Source of the DNA: Agriotes lineatus
Lineage: Eukaryota > Arthropoda > Insecta > Coleoptera > Elateridae
DNA: 64,000 nt
Direction of reading: 5' to 3'
Assembly (NCBI GenBank): GCA_940337035.1
Contig: OW679203.1
Location: 24,127,495 to 24,191,494, forward strand
A program made the position numbers and the translations under genes. Positions 1 through 10,043 of the stretch are shown here, piece by piece. The notes beneath the pieces are model-generated. The model was not told where the DNA came from, ran no database searches, and saw nothing but the letters and a program-made list of their open reading frames with translations. Within the stretch, counting starts at the first letter, position 1. Each line of letters opens with the position of its first letter.

Positions 1-151
1 AATTCTGGACTTCTAAATTCTCAATTTTAAGCTACTGAAGCTATTAAATCGCCGTGAATCTGCCAAGTAGCAATGCTATTCCACTCCCGGGTAGGTTTTA
101 CGGTGGTACATGTACAATTTTGCTTCACAACTAACCTTGCAATTTTTCCAG

Positions 152-367
152 ATGCTGTCCGATGATGTCCGGAGAGGTAATAATGTGCCAGATCTTCTCT
201 CAGCGAGCAGGAACCGTGGTGCAGGCCTTGGAGAAGCTGGACTGGTGTGCCGCCGATGTAGCCACGAAGTCAGGAACCTCGGAAACCGCCTCTTGCTGTT
301 AAACGTAGGGCAAAATAGGATGGCGAACGTCCCTCGGAAGCCGTTGTGGATCGGAAATATTTTGTAG
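152..367 (+). CDS. Weak candidate exon, unidentified (possible CULT-like Cys-X2-Cys segment)
   Basis: A pyrimidine-rich tract ending in AG at 150-151 precedes an open frame that runs to a TAG at 365-367. The frame contains the segment GLVCRRCSHEV, with a CxxC pair followed by an Asn-rich stretch. From memory this resembles the first half of the zinc-binding CULT fold (cereblon and secreted CULT proteins), where a CRxCG-H motif is paired with a second CPxC further on. The second pair is not visible downstream, no signal peptide is in the window, and the exon end is unclear (a weak GTAGGG at about 306 could be a donor). The region is less AT-rich than its surroundings, as expected of an exon. 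It could equally be a chance open frame. Confidence is low. Confidence 0.2.
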   Translation: MLSDDVRRGNNVPDLLSASRNRGAGLGEAGLVCRRCSHEVRNLGNRLLLLNVGQNRMANVPRKPLWIGNIL

Positions 368-401
368 TGGCCGATTTTAAAAACCACACTTGTGCTTGAA
401 C

Positions 402-2730
402 ACTGCTATGTCGTGAACACTCTGGTAAAGTTTCGGAGCTGTATTTTAATATTTACTATATAAAATTTATATTTTTCTGGGAGAATAAAACTGGGCTGTC
501 AGTAAAATTATTTTATTTTTAGTTGTTATTAACAATTGCACATCAATACAAATAGGAAATCAACTCTGTTCAATTGACCTTTTTAACAAATAAATTCTTA
601 AAATCTAACTAATTTTACAATTCTACCTTATTTACTAAATTGTCCTTTGATTTTTGTAATAATTGTCTTACATTATCACTCGCGTTGCACCGTTTTAAAT
701 GTCTTTTCATTCAGTTATTGCACTGACTCATGTTTCTTTTCGCGCACATCATCTTTTGATCACTTCTGAATTCAATTAAAAGTCTATTTCATTGTTATAC
801 TTGCTAATCAATAAACTGTTTGTAAATTCAGCAAATTTCCAATATTGTTGTTCCATTTTCCTTTTTTATTTATGATTTGCCTTTAGCTTTGACCTCACTT
901 CGTGCTCGTTGCACCCTGCTTTGCCTTCCTCCACATTACCTTATTATGATATGCTCACAGAGAATTGTTATTAATGAATTATGACTTGCAAAATACCCTC
1001 GATCAGCATTTACTAATTATTATCATAATCGATTCATTCTTACAAATTTACATTGATTAAATAGAACATGAATCCAACCTCTATGATTTGAGCTCTGCCT
1101 TGTTCTTTATGTTAGGAGAATTAATTTCTTTATTACTTGCATAGCTTTGCACATATTATTCCTAAATTCAAGTTTGATTAATTTTTATTTTATTGCAATT
1201 AGATGCCATTTCTCAATCTAAGCTTGTCTGAATTATTCATTATTTTGTTGCGCTGTTAGAAGTGAGACTCAGGGCTTAAGACCATTTCAGTATATATAAT
1301 TCTATAATATATTCTGTCTCTTTTAAGGGCATCTATCACAGCTCACCTGTCAATACCATTAATGCCTTCTCATGGTTATTTAAAATTTTCAGTAAATAAC
1401 TTTATAATATTTTAGTAATACAAAATTTTCTAATTATTCAAATTTCATTGTTGCGTTGGTGATACGAATACAATTGGTCTTGATTGAAACGTCCATAAAT
1501 TAGTATTGAATGAGAATCATGAAAAACAAAAACGCTTAACAGCTAAAATTTTGCAATATACGCATATAATTATATAAGATATGAGGCAACACAAGTTTTA
1601 CCTGAATCCAAATACTGCTTTGATCGCTACCTTGAATAAAAACAGTTTTTTTGGGTTGGTAACGTCCGTGAGGAGAGTGCGTGTAATATATTGCTATTAT
1701 TAATTTTCAAGCAGTTTCGAATCAGTCGTGGTAGTTCATAGATCGTGTTGTAGTATAATGCATATTTCTCACATTCATCAATTTTTAACAAATCGTTAAC
1801 ATTTTGATGCAGTTATAGTCTTAGTACCAGAAATTCGCCGAAGACTCCCCAACTACGCATCTCCAGAAACGCAGAAAGGTAAGCTAAAATATATTATTTT
1901 TGTTAGCAAGCTTTCTTCTCAAATATTTTTTAAAGCTCCAAGTAATTTAGCTACTCGAAATTCCCAGAAACTGCAATGAAACAGGCGATTATTTGCCAGC
2001 AATTTGAAAATAAAACACTATTTACTACATTTACTACTTTAAGCGGCTCTTTTTGACGAACTAAACTAACAAAAGCACTGACACATAGTAACGCCAGCAA
2101 AGAAAGATTATTACTATTACTATTAATACATGTCGCTCTACACATTTTCATTTATTGAGTAAATAGAGGCAAATGTAATGACAGTTTGGCAGTTGCTGGT
2201 CCACGGGACGGACCCTAAGAATTGATAAATGATAACATTTTATGAAAAAAACAACAATTTATTTATTTAAACAAAATTAATTAACGAACACATTATATTC
2301 TGTGTCCCAGGATTGATGTTATAAGAGATGCGATAGACTTGAAATTTTTGAAATTTATTTTAAAATTGTGAGATTAAGCCCTGCTTGATTTGAAGGGAAT
2401 TTTAAGAATATTTTCAGTTTTTGAAAAACAAGTCGGCCTTGACAGTGAAGCGAAAACTATTTTCTTTTCAGGTAAACTACCCTTTTTGTTCATGATACTG
2501 CAAAATTTTAGAATGACAAATTATGGCCCTATACAAAATTTCAGAAAGATCTACCTACTTAGATTAAACCGTCATTTTTTAAAATTAAGCAAAATAAATT
2601 GACTTTATTAAAAATGATAAGCGTGCGTTCCAAAATAAATGAGTAGAAAGGGGACCGCTCACCCCCACCACTTTTAATTGATTCGTGACCGATTAAATTA
2701 ATTGAACTAATTAAATTGATCAAATTAAAC
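402..2730. other. AT-rich intergenic DNA with no supported gene
   Basis: No open frame with recognisable protein content is visible on either strand. One small exon-like segment at 1813-1878 (+) is bounded by an AG acceptor and a GTAAGC donor and has one frame open throughout, but 22 codons are too few to judge. A short hairpin GGTCC-ACGGGAC-GGACC lies at about 2199-2215. Nothing else stands out. Confidence 0.5.
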
Positions 2731-2799
2731 CGCGGATTGATCTAATTAATTTTCGCGGATTGATCTAATTAATTTTCGCGTTTTGATCTAATTAATCAC
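2731..2799. repeat. 23-bp tandem repeat, three copies
   Basis: The unit CGCGGATTGATCTAATTAAT begins at 2731 and 2754, and a variant with CGCGTTTTGATC begins at 2777. The unit joins a CG-rich head to an ATTAAT tail. Related ATTAAATTGATC strings precede it from about 2690. It is a simple local tandem expansion. Confidence 0.75.
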
Positions 2800-2842
2800 A
2801 TATGAAGTTTGATATTTAATTTTGATATGTGTTACTGATTAA

Positions 2843-2895
2843 ATTACGCGGCGGCCATTTTTAATTTGCTTCTGGAATTACGCGGCGGCCATTTT
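2843..2895. repeat. Direct repeat of ATTACGCGGCGGCCATTTT
   Basis: The same 19-bp word occurs at 2843-2861 and 2877-2895. It holds the only dense CpG cluster in this AT-rich stretch, and related CGCG words continue to about 3030 (TTCGCGCGAA, TTCTCGCGGCTG). The GCCATTTT part resembles a YY1/Pho-type core, but no gene start is visible nearby, so a regulatory role is only a possibility. Confidence 0.6.
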
Positions 2896-3129
2896 CACTT
2901 TTCGCGCGAATATTTGAATTTGAAATTTTTCAGATTTTTTTTTAAGTTCCATTTTTTGAATTTAAACTTCCCGGGTGTCGGCCATCTTTGTTTTCTGCGT
3001 GCGCACTTCTCGCGGCTGCCCTTTTAATTTCAATTTTTGCGCAAATATTTGAATTTCAAACTGGTAAATCTCCCTTTCTTGTACTCCTTGGTTCTCTCTT
3101 GCATTCACAGAATAGATGTTTAATTTAAA

Positions 3130-3230
3130 AAAATCTCTGGACGACCTGGATTTGAACGCTCTACGTTCGTGTTCAGAAAATTAGCTGCAACCGTCAATGC
3201 CTCAGCACTACCGAGCCGCTGCAAATTTTA
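3130..3230 (-). mobile_element. tRNA-derived SINE-like fragment
   Basis: Read on the minus strand, a box-A-like GGCTCGGTAGTGCTG is followed about 55 nt later by the box-B-like GCGTTCAAATCC. This is the spacing and order of an internal RNA polymerase III promoter. The T-arm does not pair cleanly, so this is a tRNA-derived relic rather than a working tRNA. A short A-rich stretch (minus strand TTTTTTTAA complement) lies at its 3' side. Confidence 0.4.
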
Positions 3231-3734
3231 ATGTGTATAGCGGAAACTTACTTCACTGCTCTGACGTTACGCGCCCAGATTTTAAAACAAAATATTTTTT
3301 CAAAAATATAAATTATAAGAATGGAATTGTGTAGCCTATTGTGTTTAAAGGTTGATACAATTTTTTTTAAATTGGCTTTGTAACTGGTTTTCATGGAAAT
3401 AATTCTTTTATTTTATAATGTGAGTGACGCGCATGAATGGATTATCGAGATTTCCATTGTCCCTGCCTACTATATAGCTGGAAATTTCCTCCCGACCGTC
3501 GAAAATTTGAAGGCTATATGAATATCGGTGCACCTAATTTGTTTAGTTCTTGGTTAATTAATTTAATGGTTTGTTGAAAATACGCGTATTCCTCTGCAAG
3601 ACAGGCTGAGACCTGTTACTGTGGCAGGAAATCTACTTCACTGCCCTATTAAAAGGTTACTAGTAATTTTAAAAACTGTTTTCATAGGTAGTTTTGCTGT
3701 AATTAATTACTTTATTTTTATCATCTGTCCCATC

Positions 3735-4607
3735 GGTTTACGGACGCTTCGCCCCCGCCGTTTCGCCCCCGACCGTTTCGCCCCCGCCGTTTAGCCCCCA
3801 GCCGTTTTGCCCCCGAACCGTTTCGCCCCCGAATCGTTTCGCCCCCTAACCGTTTCGCCCCCGAAGTTTTACCTCTAGCTTTAGCCAGCTTCAGCTGTTT
3901 CCAGTTGCACCACGAGGAGGTAGCTAGTAGGATTTCTACAACCGTTATTTTTTATTTAATTTTCTTTAAAAAAATTTGTGTTTATGTTTTAATTTTAGTT
4001 TTTTTAAATTTATATTTGTTTTGGTTTGTTGGTGTTTGTGTTTTAATTTTAGAGGTTTTTAGTAGATACATATAAAAAAAGAAATCTTTTAATATCTATA
4101 TTCCGAACGTGCAGCCGGAATAAATTCAAAATTCAAAGTTGTACGCAATCCCACGCAAGTAATCAATAACCTGACGATTTTCAAAATCTTCAACGATTAT
4201 TTTCACACGAGCTGATATTGCGACATACTTTTTATTTCTTGGATTGCCTTGATTTCCAGCAATCAGTTGTACTATTTCGTAGTGGTGAATACCTTGCTGC
4301 TTCTGCAAACATTCAATGAAACGAAAAATATTTGAAAATTGCGATCCACATGTTTCTTGAAAAGCGCGGTTCCATCCTGCCACGTCATTATTTGTACGAT
4401 GTTGGTCGTTAAGAGTGCGCTGATAGACATTCCAAATCTGAGTTGGAAAATTTGGAAGTTGACGTCCACGGTAAAACTTCAGGGGCGAAACGGTTCGGGG
4501 GCGAAACGGTTTGGGGGCAAAACGGTTCGGGGCGAAACGGCTGGAAGCGAAACGGCGGGAGCGAAACGGTCGGGGGCGAAACGGCGGGGGCGAAACGTCC
4601 GTACCCC
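3735..4607 (-). mobile_element. Mutator-like (MULE) deletion derivative with tandem-repeat inverted termini
   Basis: An 873-bp element is bounded by an 8-bp direct duplication, GTCCCATC, at 3727-3734 and 4608-4615. The inverted termini begin TACGGACG a few bases in and continue as tandem copies of a roughly 14-17 bp unit (CGTTTCGCCCCCG with variants) at 3745-3870, mirrored as CGGGGGCGAAACGG at 4484-4600. Inside, on the minus strand, is the C-terminal part of a Mutator-type transposase. Target duplications of 8-10 bp are characteristic of Mutator elements. The catalytic DDE region is absent, so this is a non-autonomous internal deletion product that kept only the 3' end of the gene. The intact duplication suggests a fairly clean insertion. 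Confidence 0.8.
4126..4478 (-). pseudogene. C-terminal fragment of a MULE transposase
   Basis: The reading frame covers about 117 residues of transposase-like sequence ending at the stop near 4126. Recognisable pieces are LPNFPTQIWNVYQRTL, the HRTNNDVAGWNRAF box, FIECLQKQQ, and the terminal DYLRGIAYNFEF. These match in order the tail that follows the DDE domain in metazoan Mutator-like transposases, which often also carry a FLYWCH zinc finger. The DDE catalytic residues and N-terminal DNA-binding domain are missing. The open frame continues upstream through the GC-rich inverted terminus as an Arg/Pro/Phe-rich stretch. That part is repeat DNA read as protein rather than transposase. No in-frame stop is present in the fragment, so the deletion may be recent. 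Confidence 0.75.
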
Positions 4608-4615
4608 GTCCCATC

Positions 4616-5700
4616 AGGTCGTGTGCTATCTTACCCAATCCTCATTGGTTTCTATAGCTATCTCTCTTAACTCGTAGTCCCGAACTTGAAAACAGCGAAT
4701 GAAATTTGTAAACGCCATCTAAAGCAAGCCGTTTCCTTAAAACAGTGAACATATGATTTTTGTCGCTTTTTAAATAAATAGACATTACTTTATTCAAAGT
4801 TCATTATAATATCAAATTTTAAACTTTGAAATGGAACTGCATTTAAAGTTTAAAATCGCCGGTATTACAAACCATCAGTGAAAGATTCAACCCCATAGGT
4901 ATATCTTACAAATTTTGTATGACGTAATGCTTCTCCAGTTTTAAAAAGCGGCGGATAATAATTCATGGAACTATTACGCAACAAACTTAAATAAAAACTC
5001 GTCGTCGATATTCATATTTGTTGTAAGGGACAACTGTCGGAATCCACAAGTTGAACGTATCGTTATAATTTCTTTTTAATTTGTAACACCGAGATTGACA
5101 TGTTTGGTTTTTATTTTATAAGTAAGCGTCTGAAATTGTGTCATTATATCGATCAAAACTGTATTTTAGTTTTAAAAATCCCAGTATAAATGCAAACGGA
5201 CGAAAATAAAAACGCAATCACTTTGTAATAAAGAAATATATTGTTATTAAAATAAATGTGTTTACAATACTCGACACTTATTTCTAAAAAACTACATTAA
5301 CCAGAAGTGAATAATTATTTAAAATCACCTCACTCATCGCAGCTGTTCTCTCTCGCTCGCATTTCGTTAATTTAGAAAAAAAAGCTTTTTGCGCCGGCCC
5401 CAAGTCGGGTTTGAACCCTACTTGTCACGAGATTGCCATGTTTGGTTTTTATTTTATAAGTAAAGCGTCTTAGTTACTTTGAAGCACACCTTTTATAAAA
5501 CGCACCAGTTAAATTTAAAATAAATTACTAGGTTTTGGCGAGGGTCGGCATCGAAATGACAATTTAATAATAATTTTCAAAATACAATACCCTAACTTGT
5601 TGCAATTTTAGTAAGCTTTGAATAAAAACAGCAATTTTATTGAAAAATATTCTGATACAATCATTTCGAAAAGCAAAATTTCAGTTACGTAGGCTTATTG
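4616..5700. other. AT-rich intergenic DNA; tRNA-like box B near 5400
   Basis: No gene is visible. A direct repeat of GTTTGGTTTTTATTTTATAA occurs at about 5102 and 5441, so the stretch between may be a duplicated repeat unit. On the minus strand near 5399-5425 the words AGTAGG-GTTCAAAC-CCGACT form a T-arm-like stem and loop, a probable SINE or tRNA relic. Confidence 0.45.
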
Positions 5701-5739
5701 TTCATTTTTATTACGAAAATTAACTCAAAATTGAACAAA

Positions 5740-6600
5740 AATCACGCACTTACACATTATCTCACATAAATTTTTACAAAAATTGGAATCATGTCACATA
5801 AATTATACAAAAAATGACATTTTAATTCAACACACGATGAAAATTTAATGAAAATTACGCAATTACACATCATCTCACATAAATTTTTACAAAAATCGAC
5901 ATCATGTCACATAAATTATACAAAAAATGACATTTTAATTCAACACACGATGAAAATTTAATGAAAATCACGCAATTACACATCATCTCACATAAATTTT
6001 TACAAAAATCGACATCATGTCACATAAATTTTACAAAAACTGACAGCATGTGAAATTATACAAAAAGCGACATTTTTATTCAACACACGATGAAAAGTGA
6101 AGAAAAATCACGCAATTACACATCATCTCACATAATTTTTTACAAAAATCGACTCCATGTTACATAAATTATACCAAAAATGACATTTTAATTCAACACA
6201 CGATGAAACTTTAATAAAAATCACGCAATTACACATCATCTCACATAAATTTTTACAAAAATCGACATCATGTCTCATAAATTTTACAAAAACTGACATC
6301 ATGTCACTTGAAATTATACAAAAAACGACATTTTAATTCAACACACGATGAAAATTGAACAAAAATCACGCAATTACACATCATCTCACATAAATTTTTC
6401 AAAAATCGACATCATGTCACATAAATTATGCAAAAAATGACATTTTAATTCAACACACGATGAAAAATTAATAAAAATCACGCAATTACACATCATCTCA
6501 CATAAATTTTTACAAAAATCGACATCATGTCACATAAATTATACAAAAATGACATTTTAATTCAACACACGATGAAAATTTTATAAAAAATATGCAATTA
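5740..6600. repeat. Tandem satellite, unit about 110-145 bp, about 7 copies
   Basis: The word AAAATCACGCAATTACACAT recurs at about 5739, 5848, 5964, 6106, 6217, 6362 and 6475, with a decayed copy near 6585. Each unit also holds CATCATCTCACATAAATTTT, CGACATCATGTCACATAAAT and AATTCAACACACGATGAAAA. Two length classes differ by an extra CATAAATTTTACAAAAACTG module of about 30 bp. The array continues into the left arm of the large inverted repeat, and inverted copies lie at about 8940-9151 up to the assembly gap. Confidence 0.85.
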
Positions 6601-6979
6601 CGCATCATCGAACTTAAAAAATTATCACAATTCGTTTTACAAAACGATTTATAATAACGAAAATGATGTAAAAACTGTTTTTAGAGTTATTTCTAAGCAT
6701 AATTTTGCAAATGTTTTTCACTTTTCTATAAAATGCATCGCTCAAAATTTAAAGAAATCACAATTTTTTAAATTATATCACGCCATTATGAAATCGGAGA
6801 TTGACTTTTTGAAATTTTACACTTTGTAACTGTAAAATAACTTCAAATACTAATATTTTAGCTTTAGATTTTGTAATTATTGCAGATTCATGAAAAAACA
6901 AAAGCAGAGTAGAAATAAAAAACAAACACTTTGTAATAAGCAAATATATTGTTCTTATTTCGTATAATACCCAATAATA

Positions 6980-7749
6980 CAGGGTGTAAAAAAAGTCTGG
7001 AATATAGCAAATATTTCAAAAACTACCGGAGATGAATTTTTCAAAATTTCCAAACTTATATAGGTAAAAACGGCGCATCTAGGAAGGACAAAACCGTTTC
7101 TGTGACTGTACAAGGTGAGTCAGAAAAAATACCAACTTTTGTATTTTAAATTGGACACCCTGTATATTAACGAGGAATCAAATAGTCCTTCAAAAGACAA
7201 ATTCAACGATATAGGGTTTGACGGATTTATCTGTCAAAATGGCAAATGTGGGGTGACTTAAAGAATAAGGTTTACAACAATAGATCGGTTAATATTGAAG
7301 CTTTAAAGGATCATATTAAAAATGAGATACGTCAAATTTGATGGGATACTTTTGACAACGTCTTACGAGAATTTAAAGACAGTATCCCATCGAATTTGAC
7401 GTATTTCTTTCTAATATGATCCTTTAAAGCTTCAATATTAACCGGTATATTGTTGTAAACCCTATTCTTTAAGTCACACAACATTTGCCATTTTGACAGA
7501 TAAATCCGTCAAACCCTATATTGTTGAATTTGTCTTTTGAAGGACTATTTGATTCCTCGTTAATATACAGGGTGTCCAATTTAAAATACAAAAGTTGGTA
7601 TTTTTCTGACTCACCCTGTACAGTTACAGAAACGGTTTTGTCCTTAATAGATGCGCCGTTTTTACCTATATAAGTCTGGAAATTTTGAAAAATTCATCTC
7701 CGGTAGTTTCTGAAATATTTGCTATATTCCAGACTTTTTTTACACCCTG
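6980..7749. mobile_element. 770-bp near-perfect foldback element with CAGGGTGT ends and TA flanks
   Basis: The ends are CAGGGTGTAAAAAAAGTCTG and its complement, flanked on both sides by TA (6978-6979 and 7750-7751), as for Tc1/mariner-type insertions. The arms are each about 365 bp, almost identical, and separated by a spacer of about 30 bp around 7350-7380. Each arm contains a second, internal pair of CAGGGTGT/CACCCTG words bounding about 57 bp (about 7107-7160 and 7565-7622). This looks like a nested or duplicated terminus. No coding capacity is seen. Confidence 0.8.
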
Positions 7750-7885
7750 TATAAAAATGAATGTACAGCTGAATGTCTTATTTTCTAAAAATCCCCTAGC
7801 AATTTACAAAACTGTAGTTTGAGGTGCACAACATTTCAAATTAAAAAGGCTGCAAGTAATAAAATCAGAATTTCATTGTGCCATT

Positions 7886-8625
7886 TTAAAGTTTAAGATG
7901 CTCCCAATCTAAAATTCCCTTCGTTTTTGATATTGATGACATCTGCCTTAGAGGCGTTTTTCTAACGGCCTTTTTTTGGAGGCGTTTCCTTATCGGCGTT
8001 CTGCTGACTGAACCTTTTTGCTGTGGACTTGGATGAGTAGCTGGTGTTTTTAATTTATATTCTAAATCGAACTCGCAGTTATCAGTTTCCATATCGGTTT
8101 TTCCTGTAGTACCAGTCGGGGCTGGCGCTTTTTGCTGCTTAGGTTTAGCTAGCAGCACATTAGCAACGTTAAGGTCTTTGATGTAATTAGCAAACTCTAG
8201 GCGTCCGGGTGGATTACTAGTTTTTCGAGGCCTCAGAGTGTCGTGAACTAAATCGACTATGTTAAACGCCGGTAAAATTTCACCCTTTATAGTAACGGTA
8301 CCCTTGTGATTCCAGCTCACATCGTTTGAGGCACTCAAAATGCGTAGGAAAACTTCAGCTTTTTTCTTAAAAGTTTTGGGAAGTGTAGATAAAATAATGG
8401 CATTTGATAGGCTGTTACTGCTTGCTTCAATAGGTATTTTGATTGGCTGCCGTGCCTAGTTTGTGAAATGAAGGTATCTTTGTAACACTTGGTTGTACTG
8501 CCCCCATTTATCGTGATCAGTTGATTTAGACTTTAAAACTTTTTGCATTTCGTCATCAAGCTGAGATAATATATTTTTCTTCGCATTATCGCCAGACTTA
8601 AGGCGTTGGACAAATTGTGTGTTTG
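7886..8625 (-). pseudogene. Decayed mobile-element protein C-terminal region, family unassigned
   Basis: A minus-strand frame runs from about 8625 to a stop at 7886. It is broken by one in-frame stop near 8456, which leaves an uninterrupted stretch of about 150 codons at 7886-8338. Visible pieces are a LDDEMQKVL and QVLQRYL helix-like region, then VSWNHKGTVTIKG, then FNIVDLVHDTLRPRK, FANYIKDLNVA, and a Pro/Lys/Arg-rich tail. From memory, the order LQRYL, WNxxGE-like, NIxDLVxDxLRxRK occurs in proteins encoded by repetitive elements of many invertebrates, but I cannot name the family securely. Its position between satellite-bearing inverted arms suggests it is the element's own gene. The basic tail may bind nucleic acid. 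Confidence 0.5.
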
Positions 8626-9151
8626 TTTTTTATTTCTACTCTGCTTTTGTTTTTTCATGAATCTGCAATAATTACAAAATCTAAAGCTAACATATTAGTA
8701 TTTGAAGTTATTTTACAGTTACAAAGTGTAAAATTTCAAAAAGTCATTCTCCGATTTCATAATGGCGTGATATAATTAAAAAAATTGTGATTTCTTTAAA
8801 TTTTGAGCGACGCATCTTATAAAAAAGTGAAAAACATTTGCAAAACTATGCTTAGAAATAACTCTAAAAACTGTTTTTACATCATTTTCGTTATTATAAA
8901 TCGTTTTGTAAAACGAATTGTGATAATTTTTGAAGTGCGATGATGCGTAATTGCATAATTTATGTGACATGATGTCGATTTTTGTAAAAATTTATGTGAG
9001 ATGATGTGTAATTGCCTGATTTTTATTAAATTTTCATCGTGTGTTGAATAAAAATGTCGTTTTTTGTATAATTTCAAGTGACATGATGTCAGTTTTTGTA
9101 AAATTTATGTGACATGATGTCGATTTTTGTAAAAATTTATGTGACATGGTG

Positions 9152-9251
9152 NNNNNNNNNNNNNNNNNNNNNNNNNNNNNNNNNNNNNNNNNNNNNNNNN
9201 NNNNNNNNNNNNNNNNNNNNNNNNNNNNNNNNNNNNNNNNNNNNNNNNNNN
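9152..9251. other. Assembly gap of 100 N
   Basis: Exactly 100 N, the usual placeholder for a gap of unknown length. It interrupts the satellite of the right inverted arm, so the assembly probably collapsed or broke in the tandem repeat. Confidence 0.98.
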
Positions 9252-9725
9252 CATCAAAACCGATTAAGGTGTTGTCTTGTCTTTGATATATTTTAACATC
9301 TTTAGTATCGGGAAAAATCCAACGCATCGTTAACGAAGGAGTCTATATTGGTCAAATGCTTTGCCTAAGCATGTGTGGGAATTGATCGCTTTAGCAAATG
9401 CCCCCACTAGGTACAAGGTGCTCTAACCACACAAATCAAAACATGGGTGGTTTGTAAGGGTTCACAACGCGCATAATTATTAGAAAAACATTTGTTTATG
9501 TTTACAAATTCAAAAATTGCTGGGTGTTTATGTACAAAGATGACGCGATCTAAGCCGACATGTGATTGTGACAATGTCTTAAACACAGTGTCATTGCTTA
9601 TGAAATATATTCATTCAAAGTTATCAAAAGTTGTTTTTTAAGCAGGCGCTTACTGTAATGATTAGGTACCTACTGAATTAGATTTAGAATCTTCATTAAT
9701 CTGATTTCGGAGGCTTTCACGGCCA
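9252..9725. other. Unassigned sequence right of the gap
   Basis: No satellite words are present here, so the gap swallows the outer end of the inverted arm. No reading frame or repeat is recognised. Confidence 0.5.
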
Positions 9726-9729
9726 TTAA

Positions 9730-10043
9730 GTAACAAACGACTCCCGGGATTGGACCGTGTCATTATTGAGGTCGAAGAACGTTTCGCCCACTTTCGTAAG
9801 GGGCCTGATCAGGAGGAAAAGCAAAAGAGTACGGTAACTCAATGTGTAAACCAGGCCAGAGGCAAAACTTCGTGCTCTTTTACCCCTTCCCTTGCAAAAA
9901 GTTTCGCCTCTGGCGTGGTTTACACGTTGAGTTACCGTACTTTTTTGCTTTTCCTTCCAATGAAGCCCCTTACGAAAGTGGGCGAAACGTTGAGTTCTCG
10001 ACCTCAATAATGACACGGTCCAATCCCGGAAGTCGTTTGTTAC
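9730..10043. mobile_element. 314-bp foldback element between TTAA sites
   Basis: The sequence begins GTAACAAACGACT directly after TTAA at 9726-9729 and ends with the complement before TTAA at 10044-10047. The arms (about 140 bp) are nearly identical over GGACCGTGTCATTATTGAGG, the CGTTTCGCCCACTTTCGTAA region and AGAGTACGGTAACTCAA. They meet at a spacer of about 30 bp near 9880-9905. TTAA target sites are typical of piggyBac- and Kolobok-type cut-and-paste transposition. Because of the palindrome both strands are open over about 90 codons, but those frames are a by-product of the mirror structure. Confidence 0.8.

Larger units (their letters stand above)
5740..9151. mobile_element. Large composite inverted repeat with satellite-bearing arms
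   Basis: The unique part of the left arm (about 6600-6929) returns inverted at about 8619-8940, and both arms then run outward into the same satellite. The inner boundaries are AAACAAACAC at 6929 and GTGTTTGTTT at 8619. Between the arms lie a foldback element (6980-7749) and a minus-strand protein fragment (7886-8625). The layout is that of a transposon with long inverted termini carrying internal tandem repeats, later invaded by the foldback element. The right arm runs into the 100-N gap, so the right end and any target duplication cannot be seen. The superfamily is not determined. Confidence 0.6.

Noticed and set aside
4339..4677. Plus-strand frames with repeated Gly/Lys/Arg residues (AKRFGG-type).
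   Set aside because: They are shadows of the tandem CGTTTCGCCCCC repeat; the real signal is the transposase tail on the minus strand.
5740..6600. Possible CRISPR-like array because of regularly spaced repeats.
   Set aside because: Units are ~115 bp with no unique spacers, and the DNA is eukaryotic; it is a satellite.
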